In this document: one piece after another, positions 28,807-42,996 of the stretch
Layout: the number at the start of each line of letters is the position of its first letter
Position numbering within the stretch: position 1 is the first letter of the stretch
NCBI GenBank assembly: GCA_963734295.1
Contig: CAVTGS010000014.1
Coordinates: forward strand, 1-64,000
Direction of reading: 5' to 3'
DNA: 64,000 nt
Source of the DNA: JAEUMW01 sp963734295
GTDB taxonomy: Bacteria; Pseudomonadota; Gammaproteobacteria; Burkholderiales; JAEUMW01
The notes under the pieces: generated by a model
Database searches by the model: none
Told to the model about the DNA's origin: nothing
The model's input: the letters and a program-made list of their open reading frames with translations, nothing else
Made by a program: the position numbers and the translations under genes

Positions 28807-29838
28807 TTACGCCGTCCGAGCGCGCTGCTCCGATTCGATCTGTGCCGAGAACATCCGCCCAAGCCGGCCGCGCAGGTCCTGCTCGTTGCAAAAGCTGAGA
28901 CCGTACGTGCTCGAAAGTCCCCTGGCCTGATCGGGGTTGAGGCCCGCTGCGCAGATGATGAAATCGTCCCGCGCGATCGCCAGCCGCTTGCGCAGGGTGA
29001 GGCAGCGGTCGATATCCTGACGGAATTCGCCGCTCTTGCATTCGATGCACATCGGACGATTGCCGTCGATGAGAAAAAACACGTCGAGCTCGAAGGTTTC
29101 GTCGTTCTGCAGCGTGATCACCAGGTTGCGCGCGCATGAGTAGCGGCGCCGGTGTTCCCTGACCGACTCCAGCATGGTCATGAAGACGAGCCACTCCAGC
29201 CAGTCGCCGTTGAAGAATTCGCGGATCGCCGGCGCGGTCTGCAGCACGAGCCGCAGCAGCTTCTCGTCCTTCAGGTGGAAACACTTCGCGACGAAGGAAT
29301 AGTCGTAGAGCTGGCGGCAGAAATCGACCACGAGCTGGCCCTGCTCCGGCGTCTTCCGGTCGAGGTGGATGGTGGTGGTGGCGAACCCCTTCATCTGGGC
29401 GAAGCGAATGCGGTCCACCACCTCCTTCAGCACGCCGCCGTGCTTGCCGATGGCGACCGCGATCTCGTCGAAGAAGCCCGTCGTGTCGACGGCCTTGGGG
29501 TTGATGCGGACCTCGACCTGCCTGCGCTGAAACCACTCCTGGATGGGGCCGTGCTGCAACTCGGTCGACAGCACGCCGGAGTTGTGGAGATCGAAGGTGT
29601 CGAGGGCTGCCGCCCCGCCCACTGCAGTCGGCGGCCGCTCGCCATGGGTCGCTGCTGCGCGCAGCCGCACCAACTCGGTCTGCAGGGCAAAGAGCTTCTC
29701 CAGCACCTTGCCCACGAACAGGACCGTGTCGTACGCGTGGACCGGAGTGCGGCAGCGGGGACAGGGCAGTGTCGTTCCAGCGGCCTCTCGCGGCAGCTCT
29801 TCGAGATGACCGCACTTGTTGCAGCGGAGAATGGTCAT
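28807..29838 (-). CDS. Zinc-ribbon protein with C-terminal PD-(D/E)XK nuclease domain
   Basis: 343 residues from MTILRCNKCGHLEELPREAA. Zinc ribbon at the N-terminus (Cys6, Cys9, Cys26, Cys29: CNKC and CPRC). Residues about 35-65 look coiled-coil (VLEKLFALQTELVRLRAA). The C-terminal third carries GDWLEWLV (Glu214), TFELDVFFL (Asp252) and MCIECKSGEF (Glu266, Lys268), the complete E-D-ExK series with the G-x-W-L-E motif known from Card1/Can-type DUF1887 nucleases. No CARF or CRISPR genes are near. Residues 100-200 are alpha/beta but unassigned. Solitary and divergent from treS across 244 bases; defence is possible but inferred. Confidence 0.75.
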   Translation of the reverse strand: MTILRCNKCGHLEELPREAAGTTLPCPRCRTPVHAYDTVLFVGKVLEKLFALQTELVRLRAAATHGERPPTAVGGAAALDTFDLHNSGVLSTELQHGPIQEWFQRRQVEVRINPKAVDTTGFFDEIAVAIGKHGGVLKEVVDRIRFAQMKGFATTTIHLDRKTPEQGQLVVDFCRQLYDYSFVAKCFHLKDEKLLRLVLQTAPAIREFFNGDWLEWLVFMTMLESVREHRRRYSCARNLVITLQNDETFELDVFFLIDGNRPMCIECKSGEFRQDIDRCLTLRKRLAIARDDFIICAAGLNPDQARGLSSTYGLSFCNEQDLRGRLGRMFSAQIESEQRARTA

Positions 29839-30082
29839 GGCATGCTGACGGGAAGCGGTTGGTTCGTGCGCCGGGGCCCTGACGAGCCCACCTCGTGACG
29901 GGAGCGGTGGCGAGCCTCGCAATAGCCGTGCCGAGGTCAGGTCACCGCGCGAGGTTGACGTCCGGCGCAAAGAGCTAGCAATATCTGGCACTCTATCTCC
30001 CGAACCCGACACGCTCCTCGCGAGCCTCTCCGCTCGCTCGGCGCACCTTTTTCAGCTATCTCAGGCGATCAACATCGGCACC

Positions 30083-33440
<3,358 letters not shown>

Positions 33441-33449
33441 GAGGGAGTT

Positions 33450-34132
33450 ATGGAACGACAGGTGGACATGCTGATCGAGCCGGCCCGGGTGTTCCTGCAG
33501 CAGGTCGCGAACTTGTTGCCGCAGGTGGGCGTCGGCGTGGTCGTACTCATCGCCGGCTGGCTGTTGGCGCGCTTTGCTCGGTTTGCGGTAAGCAAGGGTC
33601 TGCGCGCCATCAACTTCAACGTGCTCACCGAACGCGCGGGGCTGGACAGCTTTCTGCGCCAGGGCGGCGTCGAGGTCGACACGGTCGACATTCTCGGCCT
33701 GCTCGTGTACTGGCTGGTGATCCTCGCGGCGCTCTTCATCGCGGCGAGCGGGCTCGGGCTCACCAACGTGACCGACCTGCTCGCGCGCATCATGCTGTTC
33801 GTGCCGAAGGTGATCGTCGCCGTGCTGATCCTCGCCTTCGGCGGGTATTTCGCCCGCTTCATCGGGGCGAGCGTGACCACCTACTGCAGGAACGTCGGGC
33901 GTGCGGGACGGCGAGCTGCTCGGCCGCCTCGCCCAATACACGGTGCTCGCGTTCATCGTGCTGATCTCGCTCGATCATCTGAGCGTGGGGGGCGACATCA
34001 TCCGGCACACTTTCCTGATCGTCCTCGGCGGGCGTGGTGCTCGCGCTGGCGCTCGCGTTCGGAATCGGCGGTCAGCGCTGGGCCGCCGAGATCCTCGAAC
34101 GCTGGTGGCCGCGGCACCGGGAAGACGAGTGA
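33450..34132 (+). CDS. Mechanosensitive-channel-like membrane protein (TM-helix repeat), frame-broken
   Basis: About 227 residues after mending breaks near 33898 and 34030. Strong AGGAGG before the ATG. Membrane segments: VGVGVVVLIAGWLLARFARF, LGLLVYWLVILAALFIAASG, VPKVIVAVLILAFGGYFARF, YTVLAFIVLISLDHLSVGG and VVLALALAFGIGG. Conserved TM-helix-repeat features of MscS-related proteins, but the cytoplasmic MscS beta-domain is missing. It sits 9 bases after treS and overlaps treZ, suggesting a link between osmolyte synthesis and membrane tension; gating activity is not shown. Confidence 0.75.
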
Positions 34133-35967
34133 AGCGCCGGCACGTCATGCCATTCGGGTGCGAGCTCCGGTCCGGCGGCGGAGCGCGCTTTCGCCTGTGG
34201 GCACCGGCTGCGCGGGAGGTCGCGGTGCGCCTGCACGATGTCGGCGGTGCTGCGCCGGACGTGCCCGCAACGCCGCGCGCAGCGGGGTGGTTCGAGCTCG
34301 AGCGCCGGGATGCGCACGCCGGCAGTCGATACAGCTTTGTCATAGATGGTGGTCAGGCGGTCCCGGACCCGGCCTCGCGCTGGAACCCGGACGACGTCCA
34401 TGGCGCGAGCATGGTCGTCGATCCGCTCGCCTTCGACTGGCAGGACGGCGGCTGGAAAGGCCGCCCGTGGCACGAGGTCGTGCTCTACGAGCTGCACGTC
34501 GGGACCTTCTCGCCGGAAGGCACTTTCGCCGGGGTGGAGCGCCGCCTGGATCATCTCGTCCACCTCGGCGTGACGGCCATCGAGCTCATGCCGGTGGCGG
34601 ACTTCCCGGGGGCGCGCGACTGGGGCTACGACGGCGCGCTCATGTTCGCGCCGGACGCCGCGTACGGCACGCCCGAGGATCTCAAGCGTCTGGTGCAGGC
34701 GGCCCACGCGCGGGGCCTGATGGTGTTCCTGGACGTGGTCTACAACCACTTCGGACCCGAGGGCAACTACCTGCATCTGTACGCGCCGCAGTTCTTTACC
34801 GATCGCCACCACACGCCCTGGGGCGTGGCCATCGACTTCGACGGGCCCGCCAGCCGGACGGTGCGCGATTTCTACGTTCACAATGCGCTCTACTGGCTCG
34901 AGGAATTCCACTTCGACGGCCTGCGACTCGACGCCGTGCACGCGATTCACGACGAGTCGCGACCCGGCATCCTCGCGGAGATTGCACAGGCGGTGCGGGC
35001 CGGGCCGGGCGCCGAGCGGCACGTGCACCTCGTGCTCGAGAACGATGACAACCACGCGCGACATCTTAGCCTGCAGCCGGCGGGCGGGGGCTACGACGCA
35101 CAGTGGAACGACGACGTCCACCACGCCTTCCACGTCCTGCTCACCGGCGAGGACGACGGCTACTACGCCGACTACGCGGAGAGGCCGCTCGCGCACCTGG
35201 GTCGCTGCCTCGCAGAGGGATTCGCGTACCAGGGTGAACCCTCCCGCTATCGCGACGGCAGGCGGCGCGGCGAACCGAGCGCTCATCTGCGCGCCACCGC
35301 GTTCGTGAGCTTCCTGCAGAATCACGACCAGGTCGGCAACCGCGCCTTCGGCGAACGTCTCACGGTGCTCGCGCGCCCCGAACCCCTCGCCGCGGCCCTC
35401 GCCATCCTGCTGCTCGCGCCGGCGCCGCCGTTGCTCTTCATGGGCGAGGAATGGGGCACCGAGACGCCGTTCCTGTTCTTCTGCGATTTCGAGCCCGCGC
35501 TCGCACCGCAGGTGACGGCCGGGCGCCGCGCCGAGTTCGCCCGCCTCGCGCGCTTTCGCGACGAAGCGGCGCGCAATCGCATTCCGGACCCCTCGTCGCC
35601 GGCGACCTTCGAGGCGGCGACGCTCGACTGGCGCGAATGCGAGCAGGAGCGCGGCGCGCAATTCCTCGCCCGGTATCGACGACTGCTCGAGCTGCGCCGG
35701 ACCGAGATCGTGCCCCGGCTCGCGGGCATGAGCGGATCGGGCCAGCACCGCGTATTCCAGCGTCACGGTCTCGCGGTGGACTGGACACTCGGCGACGGTA
35801 GCCGGCTGCACCTCGTGTGCAACCTCGGCGACACTGCCCTTTCCGGAGTCGTGCTGCCGCGCGGGCGGACCATCCATGCACACCCTGCGTCCCTTCGCGA
35901 CCGGCCGGACGACGGCGCGCTGCCGCCCTGGAGCGTGCTCTGGCTGCTGGAGACGCGGCATGGCTGA
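34129..35967 (+). CDS. treZ: Malto-oligosyltrehalose trehalohydrolase
   Basis: 612 residues from the GTG overlapping the previous stop; an ATG six codons later (MPFGCELRSGGGARFRLWAP) is an equally good start. GH13 motifs: FLDVVYNHFGPEGNYL, GLRLDAVHAIHD (nucleophile Asp), HLVLENDDN (acid Glu) and FLQNHDQVGNRAFG. N-terminal CBM48-like domain. Releases trehalose from maltooligosyl trehalose made by TreY, encoded next. The frame is intact. Confidence 0.95.
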   Translation: MKRRHVMPFGCELRSGGGARFRLWAPAAREVAVRLHDVGGAAPDVPATPRAAGWFELERRDAHAGSRYSFVIDGGQAVPDPASRWNPDDVHGASMVVDPLAFDWQDGGWKGRPWHEVVLYELHVGTFSPEGTFAGVERRLDHLVHLGVTAIELMPVADFPGARDWGYDGALMFAPDAAYGTPEDLKRLVQAAHARGLMVFLDVVYNHFGPEGNYLHLYAPQFFTDRHHTPWGVAIDFDGPASRTVRDFYVHNALYWLEEFHFDGLRLDAVHAIHDESRPGILAEIAQAVRAGPGAERHVHLVLENDDNHARHLSLQPAGGGYDAQWNDDVHHAFHVLLTGEDDGYYADYAERPLAHLGRCLAEGFAYQGEPSRYRDGRRRGEPSAHLRATAFVSFLQNHDQVGNRAFGERLTVLARPEPLAAALAILLLAPAPPLLFMGEEWGTETPFLFFCDFEPALAPQVTAGRRAEFARLARFRDEAARNRIPDPSSPATFEAATLDWRECEQERGAQFLARYRRLLELRRTEIVPRLAGMSGSGQHRVFQRHGLAVDWTLGDGSRLHLVCNLGDTALSGVVLPRGRTIHAHPASLRDRPDDGALPPWSVLWLLETRHG

Positions 35968-38900
35968 CGGGCGACTGATCGCGCTCGCTCGCCTGCACGG
36001 CATAGAGACCACCCTTTCCGATCGTGGCGGCAGCGCGCAGACGGTATCGGCGCGGACGCTCCGGCTCGTGCTCTCCGCGCTGGGCGTCCCCGCCGCGACC
36101 GATGCCGAGATCGCGCAGGCGATCGCCGATCACGAGCGGCGCCAATGGCGGGATGTGCTGCCGCCGGTGGTGGTGCGCCGCGCTTCGCAGCTGCCCGGAA
36201 GGCTCGCGATCCGGTTGCCCGCAACGCTCGACTCGAAAAACCTCCGGTGGCGAGTGCAGGAGGAGGACGGCGCGGAGGACGAGCGCAGCTTCTCGCCGAA
36301 AGAGCTGGAACCGATCGAGACCTATCGATCGGGCGAATCCGTTTTCACATCGCGTCGTCTCGCGCTCGAGGTCAACCCCGCCCCGGGCTACCACCATCTC
36401 GAGCTCTTCGACGGCGAAGAAAGACTGGCGAGGTCGGTCTTCATCGTGTGTCCCGACGCGGCCTACCAGCCGGAGGCCATCTCGGGCAGCGGGCGCGTCT
36501 GGGGACCGGCCGCGCAGCTCTACGCGGTGCGCTCGTCACGCAACTGGGGCATCGGGGACTTTACCGACCTGCGGACCATGATCGGCCAGTGGGCAGCGCG
36601 CGGCGCGGGAACGGTCGGTCTCAACCCGTTGCACGCGCTGTTCCCGGACAACCCCCGAGCGCGCGAGCCCTTACGGTCCGTCGAGTCGACTGTTCCTCAA
36701 TGTCCTGTATATCGACGTCGATCGCGTCGAGGACCTGCGCGATAGCGAGGAAGCGCAGGCGCTGCGTGCGCGGCGCAGAGTTCCAGTCGCGGCTCGCGCG
36801 CCTGCGCGCGGCCGATCTGGTCGACTACGAGGGCGTCGCCGAAGCGAAATTGACGGCGCTCTCGCTGCTCTACCGCAGCTTTCGCGCCCGCCATCTCAGC
36901 CAGGGAACAGCGCGCGCAGGCGGCTTTCGCGCGTTCCAACGTGCCCGGGGCGAGGACCTGCGGCGACACGCGCTGTTCGAAGCCCTGCAGGAGCGCTTCC
37001 ACCGCGAGAATGCGTCCGTTGCCGGCTGGCCGAAGTGGCCCGAACGGTTTCACGACCCGGCCTCGGGCGCGGTCGCCCGCTTCGCGCGAGCAGAATTCCG
37101 AGCGCGTGGAATTCTTCGAATACCTGCAGTGGCAGGCCGATCTGCAGCTGCATGCCGCGGGATGGCGCTGCGAGGAATTGGGGCTGGGTGTGGGGCTCAT
37201 GGGACATCTCGCGTTGCTCGTGGCGCCGGACGGCGCCGAGAGCTGGGGCGAGCGCGGCGTCTATGCGCTTCAGGCAAGCGTGGGCGCGCCGCCCGACGAG
37301 GTCCATCCGCGCGGCCGCGACTGGCGCCTGCCGCCGCCGATCCCGGAGCGTCTCCAGGCCTCTGCGTATCGACCTTTCGTCGCGGCGCTGCGGGCGAACA
37401 TGCGCCACACCGGCGCGCTTCGCATCAGCCACGCGGCGGGATTGATGCGCCTTTTCTGGGTACCCGCGGGATGCAGTCCCGCGGAGGGTGCGTACGTGAG
37501 CTACCCGTTCGCCGACCTGCTCGGAATCGTCGCGCTGGAGAGCCAGCGCAATCGGTGCCTCGTGATCGCGGAAGACCTCGACACGGTCCCCGACGACGCG
37601 CGCACCGCACTGAAAGAACTCGGCCTGCTCTCGCGCACACTGTTGTACTTCGAGCGCGACGCGGGGGGCGGTTTCAAGCCGCCGTCGGATTACCCCGCGC
37701 AGACCCTGGTCGCGGCGAGCACCCCCGATCTGCCGACCCTCGCGGGATTCTGGGAAGGTCACGACCTCAGCTTGCGCACGGCGCTCGGCTTGTTCGCTGC
37801 CGACGATGAGCGCGAGGCCCAGGTCGTAATTCGCTCGCAGGACCGCGCCCGGCTCCTGTTGGCGCTCGAGCGGGAGGGACTGTTGCCGCCGGGTGTAACG
37901 GTTACCCCCCTCTCGCTGCCCCGAATGACGGACGCCTTCGCGCGCGCGCTGCATGTCTATCTCGCCCGCTCACCGGCGAAGCTGATGACCGTGCAGCTCG
38001 AGGACGTGCTCGGCGCCGTCGACCAGATCAACCTCCCGGGAACGACCGAACAGCATCCGAACTGGTGCCGGAAGCTCACGATGTCGCTCGAAGACTGGCC
38101 CGAGGACCCGCGTTTCACCACGCTCACCGATGCCCTCGCGCAGGCACGCGGGCGCGCCGTCTTGCCGCAGCGGCGAGGGGGCCCGGGGCAGGGTGTGTGC
38201 GCGGTCGTTCCACGCGCAACCTACCGCCTGCAGTTGCACGGCGGTTTCGGCTTCAACCATGCGGCACAGCTCGTGCCCTACCTCGCCAGCCTGGGCATCA
38301 GCCATGTCTACTGCTCGCCGTACCTCAAGGCGCGCCCGGGCAGCCAGCACGGCTACGACATCATCGACCACGACGCGCTCAACCCGGAGATCGGAAGCCG
38401 CGAGGACTTCGAAGCGTTCGTCGACGCGCTCCAGTCGAGCGGCATGGGCCAGATCCTGGACATGGTGCCGAACCACATGGGCGTGATGGGCGCCGACAAT
38501 GTCTGGTGGCTCGATGTGCTGGAAAACGGCCCGGCGTCGCACTACGCCGGGTTCTTCGACATCGACTGGGATCCGGTGAGCGCGGCGCTCAAGGGAAAAG
38601 TGCTGGTGCCGGTCCTCGGCGATCACTACGGGTCGCTTCTGGAGCGCGGCGAGATCAAGCTTGCCTACGACCCCGCAGCGGGGTCGCTCAGCGCGTGCTA
38701 CCACGAGCACCGGTTCCCGCTGGATCCACGCGAGTATCCCGCCATTCTCGAACGGGTACCGAAGGCTGCGCTCGGGGAAGCGATCCCCACGCGCGTTCTG
38801 GAGGAGTTCGCGAGCCTCGTCACCGCGTTCCGCAACCTGCCCGGCCGGGAGGAAGTCGACCCCGGACGGCGGACCGAGCGCAATCGAGACAAGGAGGTCC

Positions 38901-41098
38901 ACAAGCGTCGCCTCGCGCAGCTTGCCGCTGAGTGCCTGCCCCTGCGCGCGGCCATCGAGGCGGCCGTGCGGATCGTAAGCGGCAACCGCGACGAACCAGC
39001 GGCGTTCGATGCCCTGCATGCACTGCTCGAGGCGCAGGCCTATCGACTCGCCTACTGGCGGGTCGCGTCGGACGAGATCAACTACCGGCGCTTTTTCGAT
39101 ATCAACGATCTCGCGGCGCTGCGCATGGAAGACGAGATCGTGTTCGATGCAACCCACCGGAAGGTGCTCGAGCTCGCGGCCTCGGCGCAGGTCGACGGGC
39201 TGCGCATCGATCACCCGGACGGGCTGTACGACCCCGCGCAGTACTTTCGCCGGCTGCAGGACCGCTATGCGACGGCACGCGGCCTGCTCGTCGACGAAGC
39301 GGCCGACCGACCCGTTCGGCCGCTGTACGTCGTGCTGGAGAAGATCACCGCAGCCTACGAAAGGGTTCCGGAAGGCTGGCACGTTCATGGCACCACGGGC
39401 TACCGCTTCATGAACCTGGTGAACGGTCTGTTCATCGACGGGTCCGCACGCTCACTGCTCGATCGCATCTACCAGACCTTCGTGCCCGAGGCCATGGCGT
39501 TCGAAGAGATTGCCTACCACTCGCGGCGGGTGATCATGCGAACCGCACTCGCGAGCGAGCTGACGGTGCTTGCCAACCGGCTCGCACGTCTCGCCCAGGA
39601 CAATCGCCGCACGCGGGATTTCACGCTGAACACGCTGCGCCAGGCGCTGGTGGAGGTGGTCGCGTGCTTCCCGGTCTACCGGACCTACATCGCGGACAAG
39701 GCGACAGCGGACGATCGTCGCTACATCGAGTGGGCCGTTTCGAGGGCGAGGCGCCGGAGCCGCGCCGCGGACGCCACCATCTTCGATTTCGTGCTCTCGT
39801 CATTGCTCGGTGAGGTCCCCGGAGGCGACGGCGGGCAGGCCGCCCAGGCGCTTGCCTTCGCCAGGAAGTTCCAGCAGTTCACGGCACCCGTCATGGCCAA
39901 GGGCGTCGAGGACACCGCCGCTTACGTCTATAACCGCCTGGTCTCCCTGAACGAAGTCGGCGGCGACCCGACCAGCTTCGGTTTTACCGTATCCGCCTTT
40001 CACGGCGCGAGTCAGGACCGCGCGACGAAGTGGCCACACACGATGCTCGCCACGTCCACCCACGACAGCAAGCGCTCCGAGGACGTGCGCGCCCGCATCA
40101 ACGCGCTCTCGGAGTTGCCGACGGCATGGCGGCTGGGACTGCGGCGCTGGAGCCGCCTCAACCGCAGCCGCAAGCGCGCGGTCGAGGGCAAGAGCGCGCC
40201 GTCCCGCAATGACGAATACCTGTTCTACCAGACGCTCGTCGGAACCTGGCCTCTCGCGCCGCTGGCGGACGATGGACTCGCCGCCTACCGCGATCGCATC
40301 CAGGCCTACATGATCAAGGCGGTGCGCGAAGCGAAGGTCGAAAGCAGCTGGATCAATCCCAATGCGGAGTACGAGGGTGCGCTTGCCAGCTTCATCGAAG
40401 CCCTGCTCGGGCGGACGGAAGGCAGTCTGTTCCGGCAGGATTTCATTCCGTTCCAGCGCCGCGTCGCGTGGCTCGGGATGCTGAACAGCCTGTCGCAGAC
40501 ACTGATCAAGCTGACGAGCCCGGGTGTCCCCGACATCTATCAGGGCAACGAGCTCTGGGACTTGAGCCTGGTGGACCCGGACAACCGCCGGCCGGTGGAC
40601 TACGAGGAGCGCTCGCTACTGCTCGCCGAAATGCAGGAGCGCCTCGCCGCAGAAGGCATGGGGGCGGCAGTGCGCGGCGGCACCTTGCTGCAGAGCTGGG
40701 AGGACGGCGGTCCGAAGCTGTACCTGATCTGGCGTGCGCTGCAATTGCGCCGTGAATATCCGCAGCTCTTCAGCGCGAGCGACTATCTGCCGCTCTCCGC
40801 CGTGGGCGAGCGCGCGGAGAACCTGGTGGCCTACGCGCGGCGTCGCGCGGATGCGGCGCTCATCGTCGTCGTCGGACGCCTCTTCGGACGGATCGTCGCC
40901 GAGCCCGGCGACCTGCCGCTCGCGTCCCACGCGTGGGGAGACACCGCGGTGCAGACGGGCTTCCTCGCCGAGGGCACCCGGCTGCTCAACGTGCTGACGG
41001 GTCGGAGCGTCGAGGTCCACGACGCTTGCATCCCCATGGCCGACGTCTTCGCCGACCTCCCCGCCGCGCTGCTCCTTTACGAAAGTACGGCTGAATGA
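35960..41098 (+). CDS. malQ-treY: 4-alpha-glucanotransferase / malto-oligosyltrehalose synthase fusion, malQ part frame-broken
   Basis: N-terminal MalQ (about 730 residues): GPAAQLYAVRSSRNWGIGDF, SSRLFLNVLYIDVDRVEDLR, ALRISHAAGLMRLFWVPAG, IAEDLDTVP and STPDLPTLAGFW. Breaks near 36668, 36768 and 37085. The usual RIDH nucleophile is RISH (Ser codon 37427-37429) and the usual THDLPT is TPDLPT, so MalQ activity is doubtful. TreY follows in one uninterrupted frame: ATYRLQLHGGFGFNHAAQL, LDMVPNHMGVMG, GLRIDHPDGL, VLEKI and STHDSKRSEDVRAR, all catalytic residues present. TreY makes the terminal alpha,alpha-1,1 bond on maltodextrins. The fused order is known in other proteobacteria. It overlaps treZ and the next gene. 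Confidence 0.9.
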
Positions 41099-41952
41099 AG
41101 ATGAACTTTGCAGACGAACTGCTCGCCATCACCGATGCCATCGCGAGCGCGGTGCGCCTGCCGATCGTGAAGCGCATTCACGTGCCGCCGTACCGACTGC
41201 GGCCCGGGCGCGAATGCGAGTTCTCCGCGGTGCAGCTCGCGGACGGCAGCACGGGCATCGCCTATACGCTGCTCGAAGACGGACTCGCCGCGGTGCAGTG
41301 GGCACGCAACGACGCGAGCCTGATCGGCATGGCCCCGGACCGCCTCGCACAGCGCTTCGCATCGCCCCGCATGGCCGACCGCGTGCTCGGTCTGGCGGCC
41401 ATCAATGCCATCAGCCAGCACTTTTTCCGCCGTGCGGGCTTCGCGCTGGATTACGCAACCAACTCGTTCGGATCCTTGGACCTCGTTCCCGGCGATCGCC
41501 TCGGCATGATCGGTTTCTTCGGACCCCTGGTGGACAAGTGCCGCGAGAGCGGCGTCGCGCTCACCGTGCTCGAGCTCGACGAAACGCTGGTGCAGCGCGA
41601 AGCGGGGCTCGAGGTGACGCTCGACCCCGAACGGCTCGCGGGCTGCCACAAGATCGTCTCGACCAGCACGGTGCTGCTCAATGGCACGCTCGACGACGTG
41701 CTCGCTCAGGCAGCCCATGCGGAAACCTTCGTGATCGTCGGTCCGAGCGCGGGTTGCGTGCCCGATCCGCTGTTCGCCCGAGGCGTATCGACGGTGGGCG
41801 GTGCGGAGGTGATCGACCCCGAGACCTTCATGAGCGTGTGCAGCACACTGGATCCCTGGGGCGACACCACGAGAAAATACTGCATTCAGCGCGGCGCGTC
41901 GTATCCCGGCTTCGCGGCGCTCCTGGAACGGGCTACGCGAGAGCCGCAATGA
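41095..41952 (+). CDS. DUF364 (Rossmann-like, with DUF4213-type N-terminus) protein
   Basis: 285 residues. The N-terminal half has PIVKRIHVPPYRLRPGREC and DGSTGIAYTLLEDG. The C-terminal DUF364 has DRLGMIGFFGPLVDKC, CHKIVSTSTVLLNGTLDDVL, VIVGPSAGCVPDPLFARGVS and TVGGAEVIDPETF. The family is described as a putative heavy-metal-chelation domain; the ligand is unproven. ATGA overlaps join it to treY upstream and aapJ downstream, so it is made with both the trehalose enzymes and the amino-acid transporter. Confidence 0.85.
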   Translation: MKMNFADELLAITDAIASAVRLPIVKRIHVPPYRLRPGRECEFSAVQLADGSTGIAYTLLEDGLAAVQWARNDASLIGMAPDRLAQRFASPRMADRVLGLAAINAISQHFFRRAGFALDYATNSFGSLDLVPGDRLGMIGFFGPLVDKCRESGVALTVLELDETLVQREAGLEVTLDPERLAGCHKIVSTSTVLLNGTLDDVLAQAAHAETFVIVGPSAGCVPDPLFARGVSTVGGAEVIDPETFMSVCSTLDPWGDTTRKYCIQRGASYPGFAALLERATREPQ

Positions 41953-42986
41953 GACGGATTTTCCAGCACGCGCTGATCGGCGCATGCGTCTCCGTCGCCG
42001 GCCTTGCGTCGCCACTGGCCCTGGCGGGCAAGGACCTCGATGCCATCCGCAAGCGTGGGGAGCTGATCTGCGGAGTGAGTACCGGTGTGGCCGGATTCTC
42101 GGCGGCCGACAGTCGGGGTCGGTGGTCGGGGCTGGACGTGGACTTCTGCCGCGCGCTCGCGGCGGCGATACTCAAGGACGGCGACAAGGTGCGCTTTGCC
42201 CCGCTCACCTCGCAACAGCGCTTCACCGCGCTGCAATCGGGCGAGGTCGATCTCCTGTCGCGTAACACCACCTGGACGCTCACGCGCGACGCGTCGCTGG
42301 GACTGCACTTCACGTCGATCATCTTCTACGACGGTCAGGGCTTCCTGGTGCCGAAGAGCCTCAACGTGAAGAGCGCGAAGGCCTTGAAGGGTGCAACCGT
42401 CTGCGTGCAAAGCGGCACCACCACCGAGCGCAACCTGAGCGACTTTTCCCGCGCCAACAACCTGAACCTGAAACCCGTGGTCTTCGCGGACTTCGCGGCG
42501 ACCAATGCCGCGTACTTCGGCGGCCGCTGTCAAGCCTACACCACCGATGCATCGGCATTGGCATCGGTCCGCGCCAAGGAAGCGCCGCAGCCGGAAGACC
42601 ACGTGATCCTCCCGGAACTGATCTCCAGGGAGCCGCTGGGCCCCGCCGTACGGCGCGGCGACGACGATTTCTTCGCCATCGTGAAGTGGGTCGCCTTCGC
42701 GCTGATCGAAGCCGAAGAGCTCGGCATCAACCAGGCCGACGTGGACCGGCAGAAGAAGGAAAGCTCGAACCCCGCCGTGGCGCGTCTCCTGGGCTCCGGC
42801 AGCGATGACAGCGGCAAGCCGCTGGGTCTGGACCGGGACTGGGCCTACCGCGCGCTCAAGACCGTCGGCAATTACGGCGAAATCTACGAGCGCAACGTCG
42901 GCCCGAAGACCCCGATCGGCCTGCCGCGCGGGCTGAACCACCTGTGGTCGAGCGGCGGTCTCATGTACGCGCCGCCCATACGCTGA
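41949..42986 (+). CDS. aapJ: General L-amino acid ABC transporter, periplasmic binding protein
   Basis: 345 residues with a signal peptide (HALIGACVSVAGLASPLALA). Binding-protein family 3: LDAIRKRGELICGVSTGVAG, FSAADSRGRWSGLDVDFCRA, LTSQQRFTALQSGEVDLLSR-NTTWTLTRD and GATVCVQSGTTTERNLSDF. This is the AapJ/YhdW group that captures many L-amino acids. First of four transporter genes in the standard J-Q-M-P order. Confidence 0.93.
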   Translation: MRRIFQHALIGACVSVAGLASPLALAGKDLDAIRKRGELICGVSTGVAGFSAADSRGRWSGLDVDFCRALAAAILKDGDKVRFAPLTSQQRFTALQSGEVDLLSRNTTWTLTRDASLGLHFTSIIFYDGQGFLVPKSLNVKSAKALKGATVCVQSGTTTERNLSDFSRANNLNLKPVVFADFAATNAAYFGGRCQAYTTDASALASVRAKEAPQPEDHVILPELISREPLGPAVRRGDDDFFAIVKWVAFALIEAEELGINQADVDRQKKESSNPAVARLLGSGSDDSGKPLGLDRDWAYRALKTVGNYGEIYERNVGPKTPIGLPRGLNHLWSSGGLMYAPPIR

Positions 42987-42996
42987 CCGCGTCGCC

